Shown: one piece after another, positions 1 to 11,440 of the stretch
Layout of the letters: each line of letters starts with the position of its first letter
How positions within the stretch are numbered: position 1 is the first letter of the stretch
Source: Microplitis mediator
Taxonomy: Eukaryota; Arthropoda; Insecta; Hymenoptera; Braconidae
Direction of reading: 5' to 3'
Length of the DNA: 64,000 nt
Assembly: GCF_029852145.1 (NCBI RefSeq)
Contig: NC_079973.1
Location: 21,284,422 to 21,348,421, forward strand
The notes under the pieces: generated by a model
Databases searched by the model: none
What the model was told of the DNA's origin: nothing
What the model saw: only the letters and a program-made list of their open reading frames with translations
Made by a program: the position numbers and the translations under genes

Positions 1-1197
1 ATACGTACCAAACAGTCGTTTTTTTATTTCTGTACTCTGTACTGTCTTTCAGTTGGTCTCAATTTTTAATTTCTGCCGTGTACATCGTCTCTTCTTTTCC
101 TGCTTATTGACCCAATTTTTCATGAAATTCATGACTTATACCAGACAGAGGACCATGCGACAGAATAAAAATAAGTCTCAACGAATTTCTCCCGTCTTAA
201 ATTAAAGACTATTTGCTCTATCCTGCTACCTGGAGATTTCCTTTTGTCTCCATAATACGGACAACTAAGACTGCTTTTACTTCACTACTATGTAATGCAA
301 GACTACTCTTGGATCTTGGTCTTCTGGAGCACTACTGGAAAGTGCTCTCTTTAAATTCAACTTATCTTTATTATGAATAAAACAATGGATGATAAATTAA
401 AATATAACAAATCTCAAAACAATATACTACCTCCAGTATGAAGGGATTAATTAGAATTTCTGTGTTATCTCATGTTTTCATCAGCGTTATCTCTAATTAT
501 TATTATTTTATATAATAAAAAATGATTAACAAAAGTTGATAAATGAATTTTAGTTGAACTTTTTTTTAATTAACGATATTGGGCTGAGGATAATTAAATC
601 AGGATGCGATACTCATTTATTGGGTTATCGACCTCGCTCAGAGGTTTTTAGACTTAGATTTGTACTTGTCGTTGAGTCATTAATATCTGACGTATATGAA
701 TGGTCTCGGTGGTCAAACAGGATTCACTCGGCACATTTGGCGTCATTTGTTAAGCTACGATTAGTTATTTACACGCAACATTTTTATTTTTCTTTTATTT
801 TATTAATCGGAATCATTAATTTTCAAAATTAATAAAGTTGGATTATTAATTACTGGCATAAACTGTTACACAACAAGTTACAAATTATTACGATATTTTA
901 ATTCAATAATATTTTTTATCAACATTTGGGATGTTGATTGTAAGTGACGTTTAATAAAGCTTACGTATTATTGAAATATTTAAAAAAATAATGATTTCAA
1001 TTAATAGTCAAGTGATAAAAAATCCACTTTTAAACGATATAAATATTTTAATTGAACTGTCAAAATCGTCACTGTCGGCTCTCTTTATAAAGAACATCAA
1101 TCATTCTGATGTTTTTGATAAACGTTCAAATCGTTTTTAAGATCAAATATTTTTCTATTAAATTTTCTTTCAATAAAAAAAAAAAAAATAATTACTG
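1..1197. other. Unique AT-rich sequence, no gene seen
   Basis: No repeat family or convincing gene is visible. A frame at 554-832 (+) is open for about 90 codons, with its GC-richer part at 640-770, but it has no strong start context or splice boundaries and resembles nothing I recognise. The stretch ends in an A-run at about 1175-1190, part of a sequence partly repeated on the far side of the next element. Confidence 0.5.
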
Positions 1198-2130
1198 CAC
1201 GGAAAGAAAATTAGGGAAACGGTTCCCATTTTTCTATAAAATTTTTTCTTATACCAATATAAGAATTATGACCATAATTTATGGGAGCAGTGCCTATAAT
1301 TATAGGAATGTTTCCCATAGTTATAGGAACAGTTCCTATAATCATAGGAATTCTACTCATAACATCATAGGAATGGTTCCTATAATATTATGGGAATCAT
1401 TCCCATAATATAAAGGAATGAACCCTATATTTTATAGGAATCATTCCCATAAATTATAGGAACCATTCCCATAATGTTATTGGAATAGTTCCTATCCGAT
1501 TATGGGAATCATTCTTATAATATTATGGGAATGGTTCCCATACTTTCATGAAAAAATAAATTTTAAGAACAGCGTGGTAATCACTTCTACAATACACAGA
1601 AATATTATTAAATATAAAAACAAAAGTTCAAATATTGACAAAAAAAATCGTATTTGGCAAATATATTAAAATTTTTAACAAAATTTTTTTTTTTTTAATA
1701 AATTTAGCTCTCCATATCATGAGGGAAATTTCTGCACTATTTTGCAAAAAAAATTTTTTACAATATTATGGGAATGGTTTCTATAATATTATGGAAATAG
1801 TTCTCATAATTTTATAGGAATAGTTCCCATAATGATATGGAAATAGTTCCCATAATATTATGGGAACGGTTTTCATAATAATATGGGAACTATTCCCAGA
1901 CTATTATGGGAACTATTCCCATATATTATGGGAACCATCCCTAAAATATCATGGGTACAATTCCTATACCATTATGGGAACTCTCCCTATGATAGTATGG
2001 GTTCAATTCCTATATTATTATGGGAACTATTCCCATAATGCATAGCAAAAGTTCCCATAATTTTCTTTCCGTGTATTAAATTATCTTTTAAAATTTTCTG
2101 TTAATAAAAAAAAAAAGAAATAATCGCTAA
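1150..2130. repeat. Short degenerate direct repeat flanking the family 1 MITE
   Basis: About 40 bp ending in a long A-run before the element (about 1158-1195, AAATTTTCTTTCAATAA then A-run) resembles about 40 bp after it (about 2091-2130, AAATTTTCTGTTAATAA then A-run). This is far longer than the dinucleotide duplication of the other elements, so it may be an older tandem duplication that the element entered. Confidence 0.35.
1198..2073. mobile_element. MITE with an internal ladder of short palindromes (family 1, copy 1)
   Basis: The ends are inverted repeats: CACGGAAAGAAAATTAGGGA on the left and a right end finishing CATAATTTTCTTTCCGTG, followed by TA. The interior has two clusters (about 1224-1545 and 1763-2060) of degenerate 20-25 bp units built on TTCCCATAAT and ATTATGGGAA, so each unit is nearly its own reverse complement. 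A non-ladder spacer lies at about 1550-1760. A shorter copy is at 19952-20119. There is no transposase frame; open frames here come from the repeat period. Confidence 0.8.
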
Positions 2131-2282
2131 TTAATAAATTGATTTTAATATAAAATAAGAAAAAATCCGTAAAATATAAATAATTGGATGGGTATGACAA
2201 TAATTATGAAAGGCAGAAGTTAAAATAAAATGGTTAAATAACTTTTTGGTTACGATTGAGGATAGTAACATCGAGCCAACAC

Positions 2283-2417
2283 CTGGCGACGCTACTGCGG
2301 AAGCTCCCCACAGGATGAAACAAGTAATCGCCATTAATCCTGGCCCCACGACGCGGCCGTGGGCGTGCAGGCGGTAATTAGAGTGGAACGTGCTCGCCTC
2401 GAAGCTCACGAACTTTC
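2283..2417 (-). CDS. Candidate internal exon with a possible membrane segment (135 nt)
   Basis: On the minus strand a pyrimidine-rich stretch leads to a GACTGCAG acceptor, then a GC-rich open stretch, then CCAG followed by GTGTTGG as donor. The exon has phase 1 at both ends and encodes about 45 residues, including GRVVGPGLMAITCFILWG, a plausible membrane helix preceded by a basic, His-rich segment. The frame stays open on both sides, from about 2440 to 2131. GC content is well above that of the neighbours. I do not recognise the family. It could also be ordinary GC-rich unique sequence that happens to be open. Confidence 0.35.
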
Positions 2418-2754
2418 CTGCAGTCCCGTACGCGTAACGAGCAACTCATTTGATACGAGAGAGACCGACCAGGAGGGCGAGAGCGAGACACCCTAAGTTA
2501 TTTGATACGAGAGAGAACCCGGTATCTCGTGCAGCGCAGAAAGAAGGGAAGAACTGAATGCGGTCGGCTGTGAAGAAAAAGACCACAAATAGCTGTGTCG
2601 CAGTTATCTTAACTCTAATTCCCTTTAGACGCTGATCTTTTCAACGATTTTCTTTATTTCATGGATTTTCGTTTAGTTCTTTCGCCGTTTTACTTCTAAC
2701 CACCGATACTCTAAAAATTCATTTCCTTTTTTTTTTCATAAGTTTTTTTTATCA
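2418..2754. other. GC-richer unique sequence with a 17-bp direct repeat
   Basis: ATTTGATACGAGAGAGA occurs at 2448-2464 and again at 2500-2516, 52 bp apart, within purine-rich sequence. No open frame of note is seen. It may be regulatory or leader sequence for the candidate exon just downstream on the minus strand, but nothing proves this. Confidence 0.35.
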
Positions 2755-3100
2755 CACTGTTAAAAATTTGCGGAGTAAGCGCGAAGTGAATCCGGAGTGA
2801 ACGTGAAGTGGATGATTTTTTTTTTATTTAATTCCCTCGGGGTGAATTTCACTCTGAAGGGGAGTTTCGGAAAATATTAATTATGTTTCTAATTAACAGC
2901 TGTTTCTATTTAATATAAATTTATTTAAGTTCTAAAACACCTGACTGAAGTGAATGTGGATTGAAATAAACTCTTCGTCACTCCACCAAAAAAAAAATCC
3001 CTATTCACTCCTTATGCGAAGGGATTTTTTTAAAACTCCGGAACTCTGAGTGAATTCAAATTGAAATAAAATCCGGATTCACTCCCGATTTTATACTGGG
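2755..3100. mobile_element. MITE, family 2, copy 1 (GCGGAGTGAA type)
   Basis: The left end reads CACTGTTAAAAATTTGCGGA. The right end is an imperfect inverted match containing TCCGGATTCACTCCCGATTT. The arms carry repeated GTGAATCCGGAGTGAA-like motifs. A second copy at 13748-14010 shares both ends and this internal motif. There is no coding capacity. Confidence 0.75.
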
Positions 3101-3119
3101 CACAATTTATCAATAACAA

Positions 3120-3223
3120 CCCTGGTGGAAATTTTTCGGACTTATCTCTGAATAACTCTGAAAAAGTTTTTAGAACTTTAGAACTGAGTCTTCGAAGAAA
3201 ATTCCGAAAAATTTCCACCAGGG
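3120..3223. mobile_element. Small foldback element, about 104 bp
   Basis: The ends are inverted repeats, CCCTGGTGGAAATTTTTCGG against CCGAAAAATTTCCACCAGGG, around a short AT-rich loop. It would form a strong hairpin. The nearby bases AAC and AAC may be target duplications, but this is not certain. It lies 19 bp from the family 2 MITE. Confidence 0.6.
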
Positions 3224-4400
3224 AACTGTCGCAATTATTTTTCTGTATGCACTTGAAATGCGTTTTGATCTGGATACCTTTGGTTCTATTCAGCACTGAT
3301 GAAGCTGTTCTTAAAAGTAAGAGTTTGAAACTTGTTAGACCGGTATTCCGTAACAAGATACACCATAGTAAGGTATTATAATGAATGAATAGAAGTTCAA
3401 TAGACGTGTATACTAAGGCTGTCTAGCGTAATGTCTAGACGTTGGTCAGACACTCTTGAACAGGATTACCAAGCAGACAAAGTCGAGCCACGAGCTTGTA
3501 TTAGATTGTTAGTTTGTCTACATTAGCTTGTCTGTCACGCAATTCACGAGTAAATTAGAATGGGATACTCGCTTACTGTATAATATATATTTACATTTAC
3601 ATCTACATCTTCATCTATACATACATACATATATATATTTACATAGATTTGTATCAACATAAATCTCTATGTGTGCGTGAATTAATGTAAATATATAAAC
3701 TTGATTCGTGACAGAAATAGATAAGGAACCTAAAGTGTAAAGAGAGACAGCGTGAGACGTTAATCTTAGTCTTTGACGCGACCGACTAGCGGTTAATGTT
3801 CCCATCAGGTTTCTGTTCTGAAAGCCACCATCGCCATCACGATCGCTACCATCATCATCACCACCACTACTACCAACTCTCATTAGTATTGTGCATGATT
3901 TTAGTTGTTCTTTTAACAGCCCAATGAGTCTGCAATTACCGTAATATCTTATAATGCTTCAGCATTATTATGATATTGTATAGAAATTATTATAAATGAT
4001 AACGGTACACTTAAATGTTATTTATTTTTAATACGCCTTTGTTTATTTCTTTTTATTGCAATAATTATTATTCCGCCAGTTTTGTTTATATATTTTTTTT
4101 TACGAAACTTCAGCAAATGTAGTACTAGTACTAGTATATATTTTACTTTTTATTTTTAGATAAAAATTAATCTGTAGAAAAAATATTGAGATGGATTTGG
4201 TCCCCGCTTAAAATTGTCCGTCATAACTCACATGTTTGTTTTTGTTTTTTTACATAAAAAAGGTATCGTAACTGTGTTTTTAGAAGCGGATTAGTATGAA
4301 AAACAAAAAAAATGAACAGGATATTTTGGGTATTATAGATTGCAAATAAAATAAATATAAATATTTGACCTATAAGTTTTATAAGTATTTTTGAAGGAGC
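3224..4400. other. Unique sequence with minor microsatellites
   Basis: An (ACAT)/(AT) microsatellite lies at about 3590-3645. At 3800-3883 a (CAT)/(CAC) trinucleotide run produces a Gly/Asp-rich frame on the minus strand, with a real ATG at 3881-3883, which I treat as repeat-driven. A TACTAG tandem lies at about 4118-4135. No convincing gene. Confidence 0.4.
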
Positions 4401-4560
4401 TGATGGCAAAGGCTAGTGACCCTGACCCAAGGGGCGTTGATCTTGGTTTTACGGATCCACCACTTCCTCTCAACTCCGTCTAGCTTGCCATTCCAGTGTG
4501 TGAAATATACAACCGCCTCCACGGTTAAATCTTTCGTTAGCCTTTCAAAAAACAATTTTA
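4401..4560. other. GC-rich island with competing short open frames
   Basis: The minus strand is open for about 55 codons ending near 4379, with a Trp-rich stretch including VERKWWIRKTKINAPW. The plus strand has a 26-codon frame starting MAKASDPDPRGVDLGF. The two are antisense to each other, so at most one can be real. No strong splice signals decide it. It may be a transposon remnant or unique noncoding DNA. Confidence 0.25.
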
Positions 4561-4820
4561 TAAATATATATATATATACATATATATTAGGCAATTTACC
4601 GTCCACTAAAAAAATTTATTATAATTTTATTTCACTTTGATTTATTTCGAATCATCATTATTCGTGATTTCAATTCTCTATCAATGTTTTGACAAATAAA
4701 TTTGTGTATTCATATTATGTACACTCGGATTTTTTATTGAAAAATTGAGTCGTATGTATGCTTGGTATTGACATCCGTGTTTACATACCAAAATGACTTT
4801 ATTGATTTATGAATACCGCA

Positions 4821-4846
4821 TTTAAAATATTAATTAATATTTTAAA
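4821..4846. repeat. Perfect 26-bp AT palindrome
   Basis: The sequence reads the same on both strands, with arms TTTAAAATATTAA and TTAATATTTTAAA meeting without a loop. No function is evident. Confidence 0.8.
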
Positions 4847-6298
4847 TAGCAAATAAATAATTTTTTTATTAAAAAAAAAATAGAATGAAATAATAAATTA
4901 TTCAAAAAATATGATACATGTTGGACATAAAATATACAATAAGATTAATACGAAAACTTGTATATAATAGACAGTAACAACAATAATAAGATCTTAACAA
5001 TATTGAAGTTAGTTTTTGATAAACGAGAAAATAGAGTGAGCTAATGATTTGTCGGTAAAGTTTTAGGAATCGCATCATGACTAGTATAAAGCAGTTCAAA
5101 TTTCCAATGGCACGGTCAATTCAATACAAAGTACACTTGTGTGCTAATCCCGAGTGCTTTTACTCCACCTTCGGCCGATTCGCCAGCCAACTACTCTCAT
5201 CCTGCTGCAACGACTGCTTCTGCTGGCACTTTGATCGTCCGTACGATTGTTCTCGCTCATCTTACCGCTATACTGAAATCCCTAGATGTTCATTCTCTCC
5301 TTCTTCTTCTTCTTCTTCTTACTCTTTCAACTTCAACTTCTTGTTCTTTACTTCCTCTCGAAGCTTTTAAAGAAAAAGTTTTCCCGCGACAACAGACGGC
5401 CTGGCAATTGGTGCGCAAAACCCACCACCACTACTACTACCAACATCTTCCACCGGATTTACGATTCCATCTGGCAACAATTCCAACAGATTTTACTGAG
5501 CTTACAAGCCCGTTGAATCAAGTGGACTTATCACATTATTTTATTTTCACATGCAAATAAAATTAAGTAGGCGACGGAAATAAACTTTTATAAAAATAAT
5601 AAAGTAAATGTTAATCAATGCGCCATTGCCATTTGAAGATAATCATCTCATAAACTATTTGTCACACTGATTTTTAATGTCGATATATATAAATATATCC
5701 AACATGCATAATGTAATAATAATAATGAGTATAGAAGGATAAGTATGAGATGTTGGTGGCCCCAAAAAAAGCATCTTCGACGTGATCGCAGGTCGGCATA
5801 ACCCGTAAAAGGATTGCTAAGATCCATTCCTGTTTCTCTCTCCGCCTCCGGCTTTTACTTGTGTATTTGTTCCCATACTGTTTGGTTACACACACTTACA
5901 CTTATTTAACATCTCTACATCTCTCACTCGTATATTTGTATACATAAATGATCATGACGAGGATCCCACGTAGACGAGTTTTGGTACGACGATGTGTCCT
6001 ATATTTCGGGCCTTTCACCTTAGCTGCCGAATCCGGTGCTTCTTCGCGAGATATCTTATACTACTATACGCGATGTACGGATCCTTGGTGCCTAAGGCTC
6101 TTAACACGTTTTCTACCCATTTGCAGCGATAAATTTTACTGTGCCTTAATGCCCACCATACACTCCTGCAGACGGAAATCCATGATCCATTAAATTTACG
6201 TTATGATATACCGTGAATACCTTTTGAATTTAGTGTAACGTTATTTTTAATTTCTGCTTTTCTCTTACAATACAAAGAACAAAATTTTTTTTCAGCTT
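4847..6298. other. Unique sequence with moderate-GC islands
   Basis: Islands of near-balanced composition lie at 5080-5560 and 5740-6190. The first contains (TTC)n at about 5296-5330, which creates Ser- or Leu-rich frames. The second is open on the plus strand from 5948 to 6193 and includes a TTTTCTACCCATTTGCAG acceptor-like site at about 6109-6126. Overlapping frames on the opposite strand look equally protein-like, so no gene is called. Confidence 0.35.
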
Positions 6299-6684
6299 CA
6301 CTGAAAAAAATATTTATTTGAGCCAAAGACATCGTATATTTGGATATGGCCAAATAAATATTTAATTGTGAGAAAGATCTTATATATTTGAGTAGTTTAA
6401 TTGCGTGAAATAAGTGATTTATTTGTGGTAAAGAAATGATCCAATTGCTACAAATAAATAAGGGCTTCAAATATATGTATAGTATCACCAAATTTTAGGT
6501 TATTTGTCACAAATTTAATATCTTTACCACAAATAAATGATATATTTCCGTCAAATTATAAAATTATTTGAATCAATTGTCATATTTTGCTGTACCAAAT
6601 ATATTTATTTGTCATTAAGAAATATTCAAAAAAAAGCCACGAATAAATTGATTTATTTGGGACAAATATTTCATTTTTTCAGTG
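6299..6684. mobile_element. MITE, family 3, intact copy (386 bp)
   Basis: It begins CACTGAAAAAAATATTTATT and ends CAAATATTTCATTTTTTCAGTG in inverted orientation, flanked by TT on both sides. The interior is rich in (C)AAATAAATA motifs. It is the uninterrupted version of the element at 22095-23940 and so serves as the empty site for the two insertions in that copy. Confidence 0.85.
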
Positions 6685-6712
6685 TTTGATTTATTTGGTA
6701 TTTATTTATTTA

Positions 6713-7619
6713 CACGAAAAAAACAGAATATTAAAAATTAATAAATAATAGTAAAAAGTGGAATCTGTTATCAATAATTAGTACTATTATGTACTTAATA
6801 CAAAGTAGTTTACTAATTTTTGTAGATTTCGAAAAACCACTATCAATTATTTCAAAAAGTAAGTAAATATTATTACTTTTAGGTATAAATACGTGACTTA
6901 TTAGTGAAAGTTTATTAATTTATGGCATAATCTATTAAAAAGTAATGATTGGTCAAATTAAGAATTGGTATCTTAGATACTAATTTTTCCAGCCGAAAAT
7001 AGCAAAAGTTACTAACTTTTATTCTATAAATTCGATATCACTGATCAATTATTAGCTTAAAATATCATTTATTCATCATTATAAAATAATTTACAATATT
7101 CATAAATCGAATAAGTGGTAAATAATAAAATGAAAAATTAGAATACTAGATACTGATTTTTTGCTCATAAAAATACCGAAATTTTTTAACTTATTTTATA
7201 AATTCTATCCCATTGACAAATAATTAATATAAAATGTTATTTATTCGTTATTATAAATTAATTTATTATATACATATATCGAATTAGTGGTAAATAATAA
7301 AATGAAAAATTAGTACATTAGATCTTTATATATTAATATGTATGTTTACTAATTTTTCGGTTCCTAATTTTTAAAATTTTTCTATGTTTATTTGAATAGT
7401 AATAACTGTAGATACCAATTTATCGATTCTTTTTCATATTAATTTTAGTATACGAAATTACAAAATTTGCTCTTCTATGTGTATTAAATTTTAATATAAA
7501 TAATAGTCATTTTGTAATATATATAATGATCCTGGTTTGATATTAGTATTAAATATACTAATTTTGAGTCAAAAATAAACTACAAACTATTAAAATTTTG
7601 AGCATCATTTTTTTCCGTG
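6713..7619. mobile_element. MITE, family A, intact copy (907 bp)
   Basis: It is flanked by TA on both sides. The left end is CACGAAAAAAACAGAATATT and the right end is CATTTTTTTCCGTG. The interior is AT-rich and has no open frame. The reverse-oriented copy at 54827-57288 matches throughout apart from two insertions. After subtracting them the copies measure 907 and 905 bp, so this is an unusually well-supported boundary call. Confidence 0.9.
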
Positions 7620-7621
7620 TA

Positions 7622-9102
7622 CGAGACTTACGGTAATTGTTTAGAAAATCAATTTATATTCAATTCTATAAAGTTGAGATTACGTGAACGGATAAACAAA
7701 TATAAGTTTGAAATACGTGGAAAAAATATACAAGCATATTAGTCTTGTTGCGGAGACAGTGTCATATGTGAGTTTAATATGAAGACGAGTCAATATCACA
7801 TTTCTCTCTAATTTAACCTTGGATCTAATACATTGCACTCGAGTTGGTACAGCACTGGTCATAGACCTTGTCCGTTGACGCAGACGCGCTGTCGTTTAAC
7901 GATATAAAAATAATTTTATAGTTAAGTGTTAGTCGTAAATAAAAAATTGCATCGAATTAAATAATGCACTCATATTCAATATTTTACTTTTTTTTTCCTT
8001 TATATATTCAACAGAAACTTAAAATATTAAGCCAATTAATTTTTTTTTTAACCAAGAAAGAGCTTTGAGATTTAAATTTAAATTACGATTCGTAATAATA
8101 ATAAACGCTCAAATATTTTAATAGAGAACTGTAACGGAATTGTTAGCAGATGGTACTCTACTCTTAGATAATGAGATACAAAATGTAATTAAATATTTAA
8201 TGTAATTACATATTTTAAAAGTTAAATGTTATTGTACAATTTAGTCATTTAAAAACCTCATTATTGTTTATTTTTTCTCTTTGTATTAAATAATGCAATT
8301 TTCAGTATTTCATTATCTAAATTTTTTGTTTTAATATTAAGAAAAAAAAAACTTTAATAACTGGTAATCTCATTGTAAAAAAATAGTACAGAGTACGATA
8401 GTTAAAAAGATATTCTATCGGATTATTCAGAGCTTAATAATGTTCACGAGATATAATCGGATATTAAATTTAAACCTTTTACTTTTTCTATTATTATTAT
8501 TATTATTATTAATATTATTATTAATTCTTGTTATATATTTACAGTTAGATTGATAAATAAATAATATTTACGGTAAGCGTAAGTAATAAAATATCATTAT
8601 GCATTATTAAAAATTGTTTTCTCATAAATATATATGAAAATAAAACGGCAAATATTAAATACATATTTCTTAAAAACCTTTGACATTAATGTGAATACAA
8701 AATTCGCCAAGGCCGGGACTGGGAATTTGCTGGTAGAGTAAAATAAAATGGGCAGAAAAAATAAAATAAAAATAAACCGGTCGAAGAGAAAACATTAGAT
8801 TCATGGTCGTTTGCGAAATTCCACTTCTTAGCACACTCAGTTTTACTCTCTTACATAATTAACATTGACAGGCAATATGGCATAACAATGTGATCTCTCA
8901 TGTCTTTAAAAATATATTAACTTTTTTTTCATTTTTATTAAGACATAATATTTTATTTTTGTTTTATCCTGATTATTGCCTTTTTCTTCAATATTTAAAT
9001 TAATTCATTAATAAGAATCTCGTTTTTATTCATTCGTTAATTATATTTTATTACTCATATTTATTTTCTTATTAAAAATAGAAAAAAAACAACCAAATTT
9101 TA
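7622..9102. other. Unique AT-rich sequence
   Basis: I see no gene here. There is a (TTA)n microsatellite at 8488-8526 and otherwise low-complexity AT-rich DNA. A slightly GC-richer patch at about 7740-7900 has no supported frame. Confidence 0.45.
8488..8526. repeat. (TTA)n microsatellite
   Basis: About 38 bp of TTA repeats, broken once by an AAT unit. Confidence 0.9.
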
Positions 9103-9299
9103 CACTGTAAAAAAAACAGGGTAAGTCCAGGTGGTGTAGGTGTTAAAATTTGTGGTATTAATTTTCAACACCGAAAGTGGTGTTAAAATATTTTTCAGTG
9201 TTTTTATTAATTAATTAAATTATTGATGATTGAAATGGTGGCCGTAAAATTGTGTAATTTTTACATAAATTACGTATAACATAAATAATTATTTAAATA

Positions 9300-9530
9300 C
9301 ACAGTTGAAAAATTTGTGTTAAATTCAACACAAATCACATGCTCCATCCAATTTTTGTGTTAATTTAACACATTACACTTGCGTCGAAGAATAATACAGG
9401 TTTGAAACTTGTTGAGATCAGATAACACATTTAACTTTAGTTAAATTCACACTTGATGGTGTCAAATAATCGACACAAAATATTTAACCATTGAATTTTT
9501 ATACACAAGAACACAAAATTTTCAACTGTG
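9300..9530. mobile_element. MITE, family I, copy 1, nested in family G
   Basis: TA duplications flank ends CACAGTTGAAAAATTTGTGT and CACAAAATTTTCAACTGTG. The element is 231 bp and rich in TGTGTTAA/TTAACACA half-sites. The second copy at 33174-33415 matches along its whole length. Confidence 0.85.
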
Positions 9531-9592
9531 TAAGTACATAGCAAAATGGAAATTTCCTCCAGACAATTTCATTAAATTTTTATATTTTTTTA

Positions 9593-10164
9593 TCCCGTGT
9601 AAAAAAAATTCGTTCCAAAAAGATTTCAAAAAAGTTCCGCATGTGGAACTTCTAAACATGAGACAAATTAGAACTTTGAATGGAACTTTTTTGGACGTTA
9701 ATAATTTTGATGGTAAAAAAAAAGTTTTTATGAGCAAATTTAGAGTCAAAATAGAAAGTTTTAGGAACTTTTTTGGAATTTTATATGGACATTCCAAAAA
9801 AGTTCCAGAATCACCACTTTTGACTTTTTTATGGACTAAAAAAGGCATTCCAAAACATTCCAAAATCACTTCTTTTGCATCTTTTGTAGATTGAAGAGGT
9901 TCCAGAAACATGCCAAAATCGTTCAAAAATCACTACTTTTGAATTTTTTACAGAACAAAAAAAACGTCTATAAAAAATTTCAAAAAAGTTCCAAAAACGT
10001 CCTTTTTTGACTCTAAATTTGCTCATGAAAACTTTTTTTTTACCTTCAAAATCACTAATGTTCCAAAAAAGTTCCATTCGAAGTTCTAATCTGTCTCATA
10101 GTTAGAAGTGTCACATGCAGAACTTTTTTGGAATCTTTTTGGAACGAATTATTTTTACACGGGA
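9593..10164. mobile_element. 572-bp foldback element nested in family G (family J)
   Basis: TA duplications flank ends TCCCGTGTAAAAAAAATTCG and CGAATTATTTTTACACGGGA. The inverted arms extend almost to the centre. GGAACTTTTTTGG motifs and a stretch around AGAGTCAAAA/TTTTGACTCT recur in mirror positions. Open frames on both strands here (for example 9643-9894 + and 9829-10077 -) are near-identical translations of the two arms, not separate genes. Confidence 0.85.
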
Positions 10165-10288
10165 TATAGGTAATACATTTTTCTTTCTAATTTCTATACG
10201 TGGAATTTTTTTTACACAGATTTAACACCGCCAAATTATACTGCCTACACCAGTATTAATTCATTTGAATACCGCTTTTTTTACAGTG

Positions 10289-10432
10289 TACGTATCTAAA
10301 AATAATTCGAGCATTGCAAAGAAATAATAATATAATAATAATAATAATAATTTTTGTTAAATCCCAGCATATTAGAACTCATCACAAAAGACTTCATCGT
10401 GGTTTTCATCTTTCATAGTCAGTCGACCTCAC
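10289..10432. other. Spacer with an (ATA)n microsatellite
   Basis: (AAT)n occupies about 10323-10350. The rest is unique sequence leading to the candidate exon. Confidence 0.5.
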
Positions 10433-10504
10433 CTCCGTGAATAATTTTCCAAGTAATACCACGGCGTACCTAATTTCCGGGCCGGTTTCACCGGAATTCG
10501 CTTG
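10433..10504 (-). CDS. Candidate 72-nt exon
   Basis: On the minus strand a run of T and C and then AAACTTTAG forms an acceptor, followed by a GC-rich 72-nt stretch and CGGAG followed by GTGAGG as donor. Two frames are open. The phase 0 to 0 frame ends in EIRYAVVLLGKLFTE and the phase 2 frame contains KLGTPWYYLENYS. The third frame has a stop. GC content contrasts sharply with the flanks. I do not recognise the protein. Support is from splice signals and composition only. Confidence 0.3.
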
Positions 10505-11440
10505 CTAAAGTTTATCTCAAAGAAAAAAAAAATACTTATTACCACTATCATTATTTGCTGTATCATATTTTTTCTTATTAATTCAACTACACTATCAATT
10601 ACACGTACATCTTTATTAAATTACTCAAAATAAAAGGACAAAAAAAATATTTCGTATTGAGACTCAACCCAATAATTTCATTTCAGCAGTTGTTCATTTT
10701 GATTAAAAGTTTTTCTATATGAATAGCTTCATTATTTCTTTGTTTTAGAATAGAAGACAACAATAAAAATAAAAAATGATTTATCAAACTCATTGAAACA
10801 CACAAGCGTACGTCGACAAAGGCGCGGCTGTCTAGACGCGTTTGTGCTAGTTCAAGGTTAGGCCAGACGGAAGTCTGGCTCCACTGTGTTTGGAATAACA
10901 TTAGTGTAGCCATAGCAAAGTAGCATGAGTACACATAGCTCAGCCAAATGATTAAATATATATACATATATACGACATAATAAAACACATATACACACTA
11001 GTGTTACGTTTGAGAATAAGCTCAAGAATTTTTTTAGTTTCTTTTTGATTCTAAGCGACGATAGAAGGAGCTAGACGCGTCTACCCGGTAACATAGGTTA
11101 GTGACATACCAAGGCCAGACCTTAACAATTTAAAGTGTTGAGTCAAGCCGAAATTAGTGTTTGAATGGTACTAGTACATTTTAGAGTCTAACATATATTT
11201 AACAACTCACACCCACATACGAGTATACATGCGGGCACAAAACGACAGACAAACGTTCTACACATAACAGAATTCTGTCATCAATGCAGAGTACAGAGAG
11301 CTGTCTGTATTGACATAATAGTCACCAGTCTAGTCTCGTCGTCTGTATTCATTTGATTTTTATATTTAATACGCACATCAAATATGTATGCGTCGTAAGA
11401 ATCATCATTGCCATATAAATATATCATATTTATTTATGTA
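10505..11440. other. Unique sequence, no gene called
   Basis: Mixed AT-rich and moderate-GC DNA. A minus-strand frame at 10683-10988 is open for about 100 codons but is AT-driven and has no supported boundaries. Confidence 0.4.

Larger units (their letters stand above)
9103..10288. mobile_element. MITE, family G, copy 1, hosting two inserted elements
   Basis: It is flanked by TA. The left end is CACTGTAAAAAAAACAGGGT and the right end is CCGCTTTTTTTACAGTG. The outer parts carry AACACCG/CGGTGTT motifs. Two other elements lie inside (9300-9530 and 9593-10164), each with its own TA duplication, leaving about 379 bp of host element. A related copy lies at 32552-33160 in the opposite orientation. 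Confidence 0.8.

Noticed and set aside
1224..2060. Ladder of short repeats resembling a CRISPR array
   Set aside because: Units are palindromic, degenerate and contiguous, without unique spacers, lie inside a MITE with inverted ends, and the genome is eukaryotic.
5141..5560. 139-codon plus-strand frame
   Set aside because: It depends on a (CTT)n run for a poly-Leu segment, its ends lie in ordinary AT-rich DNA and frames on the other strand look equally good.
9522..10077. Three overlapping frames on both strands
   Set aside because: They are translations of the two mirrored arms of one foldback element.
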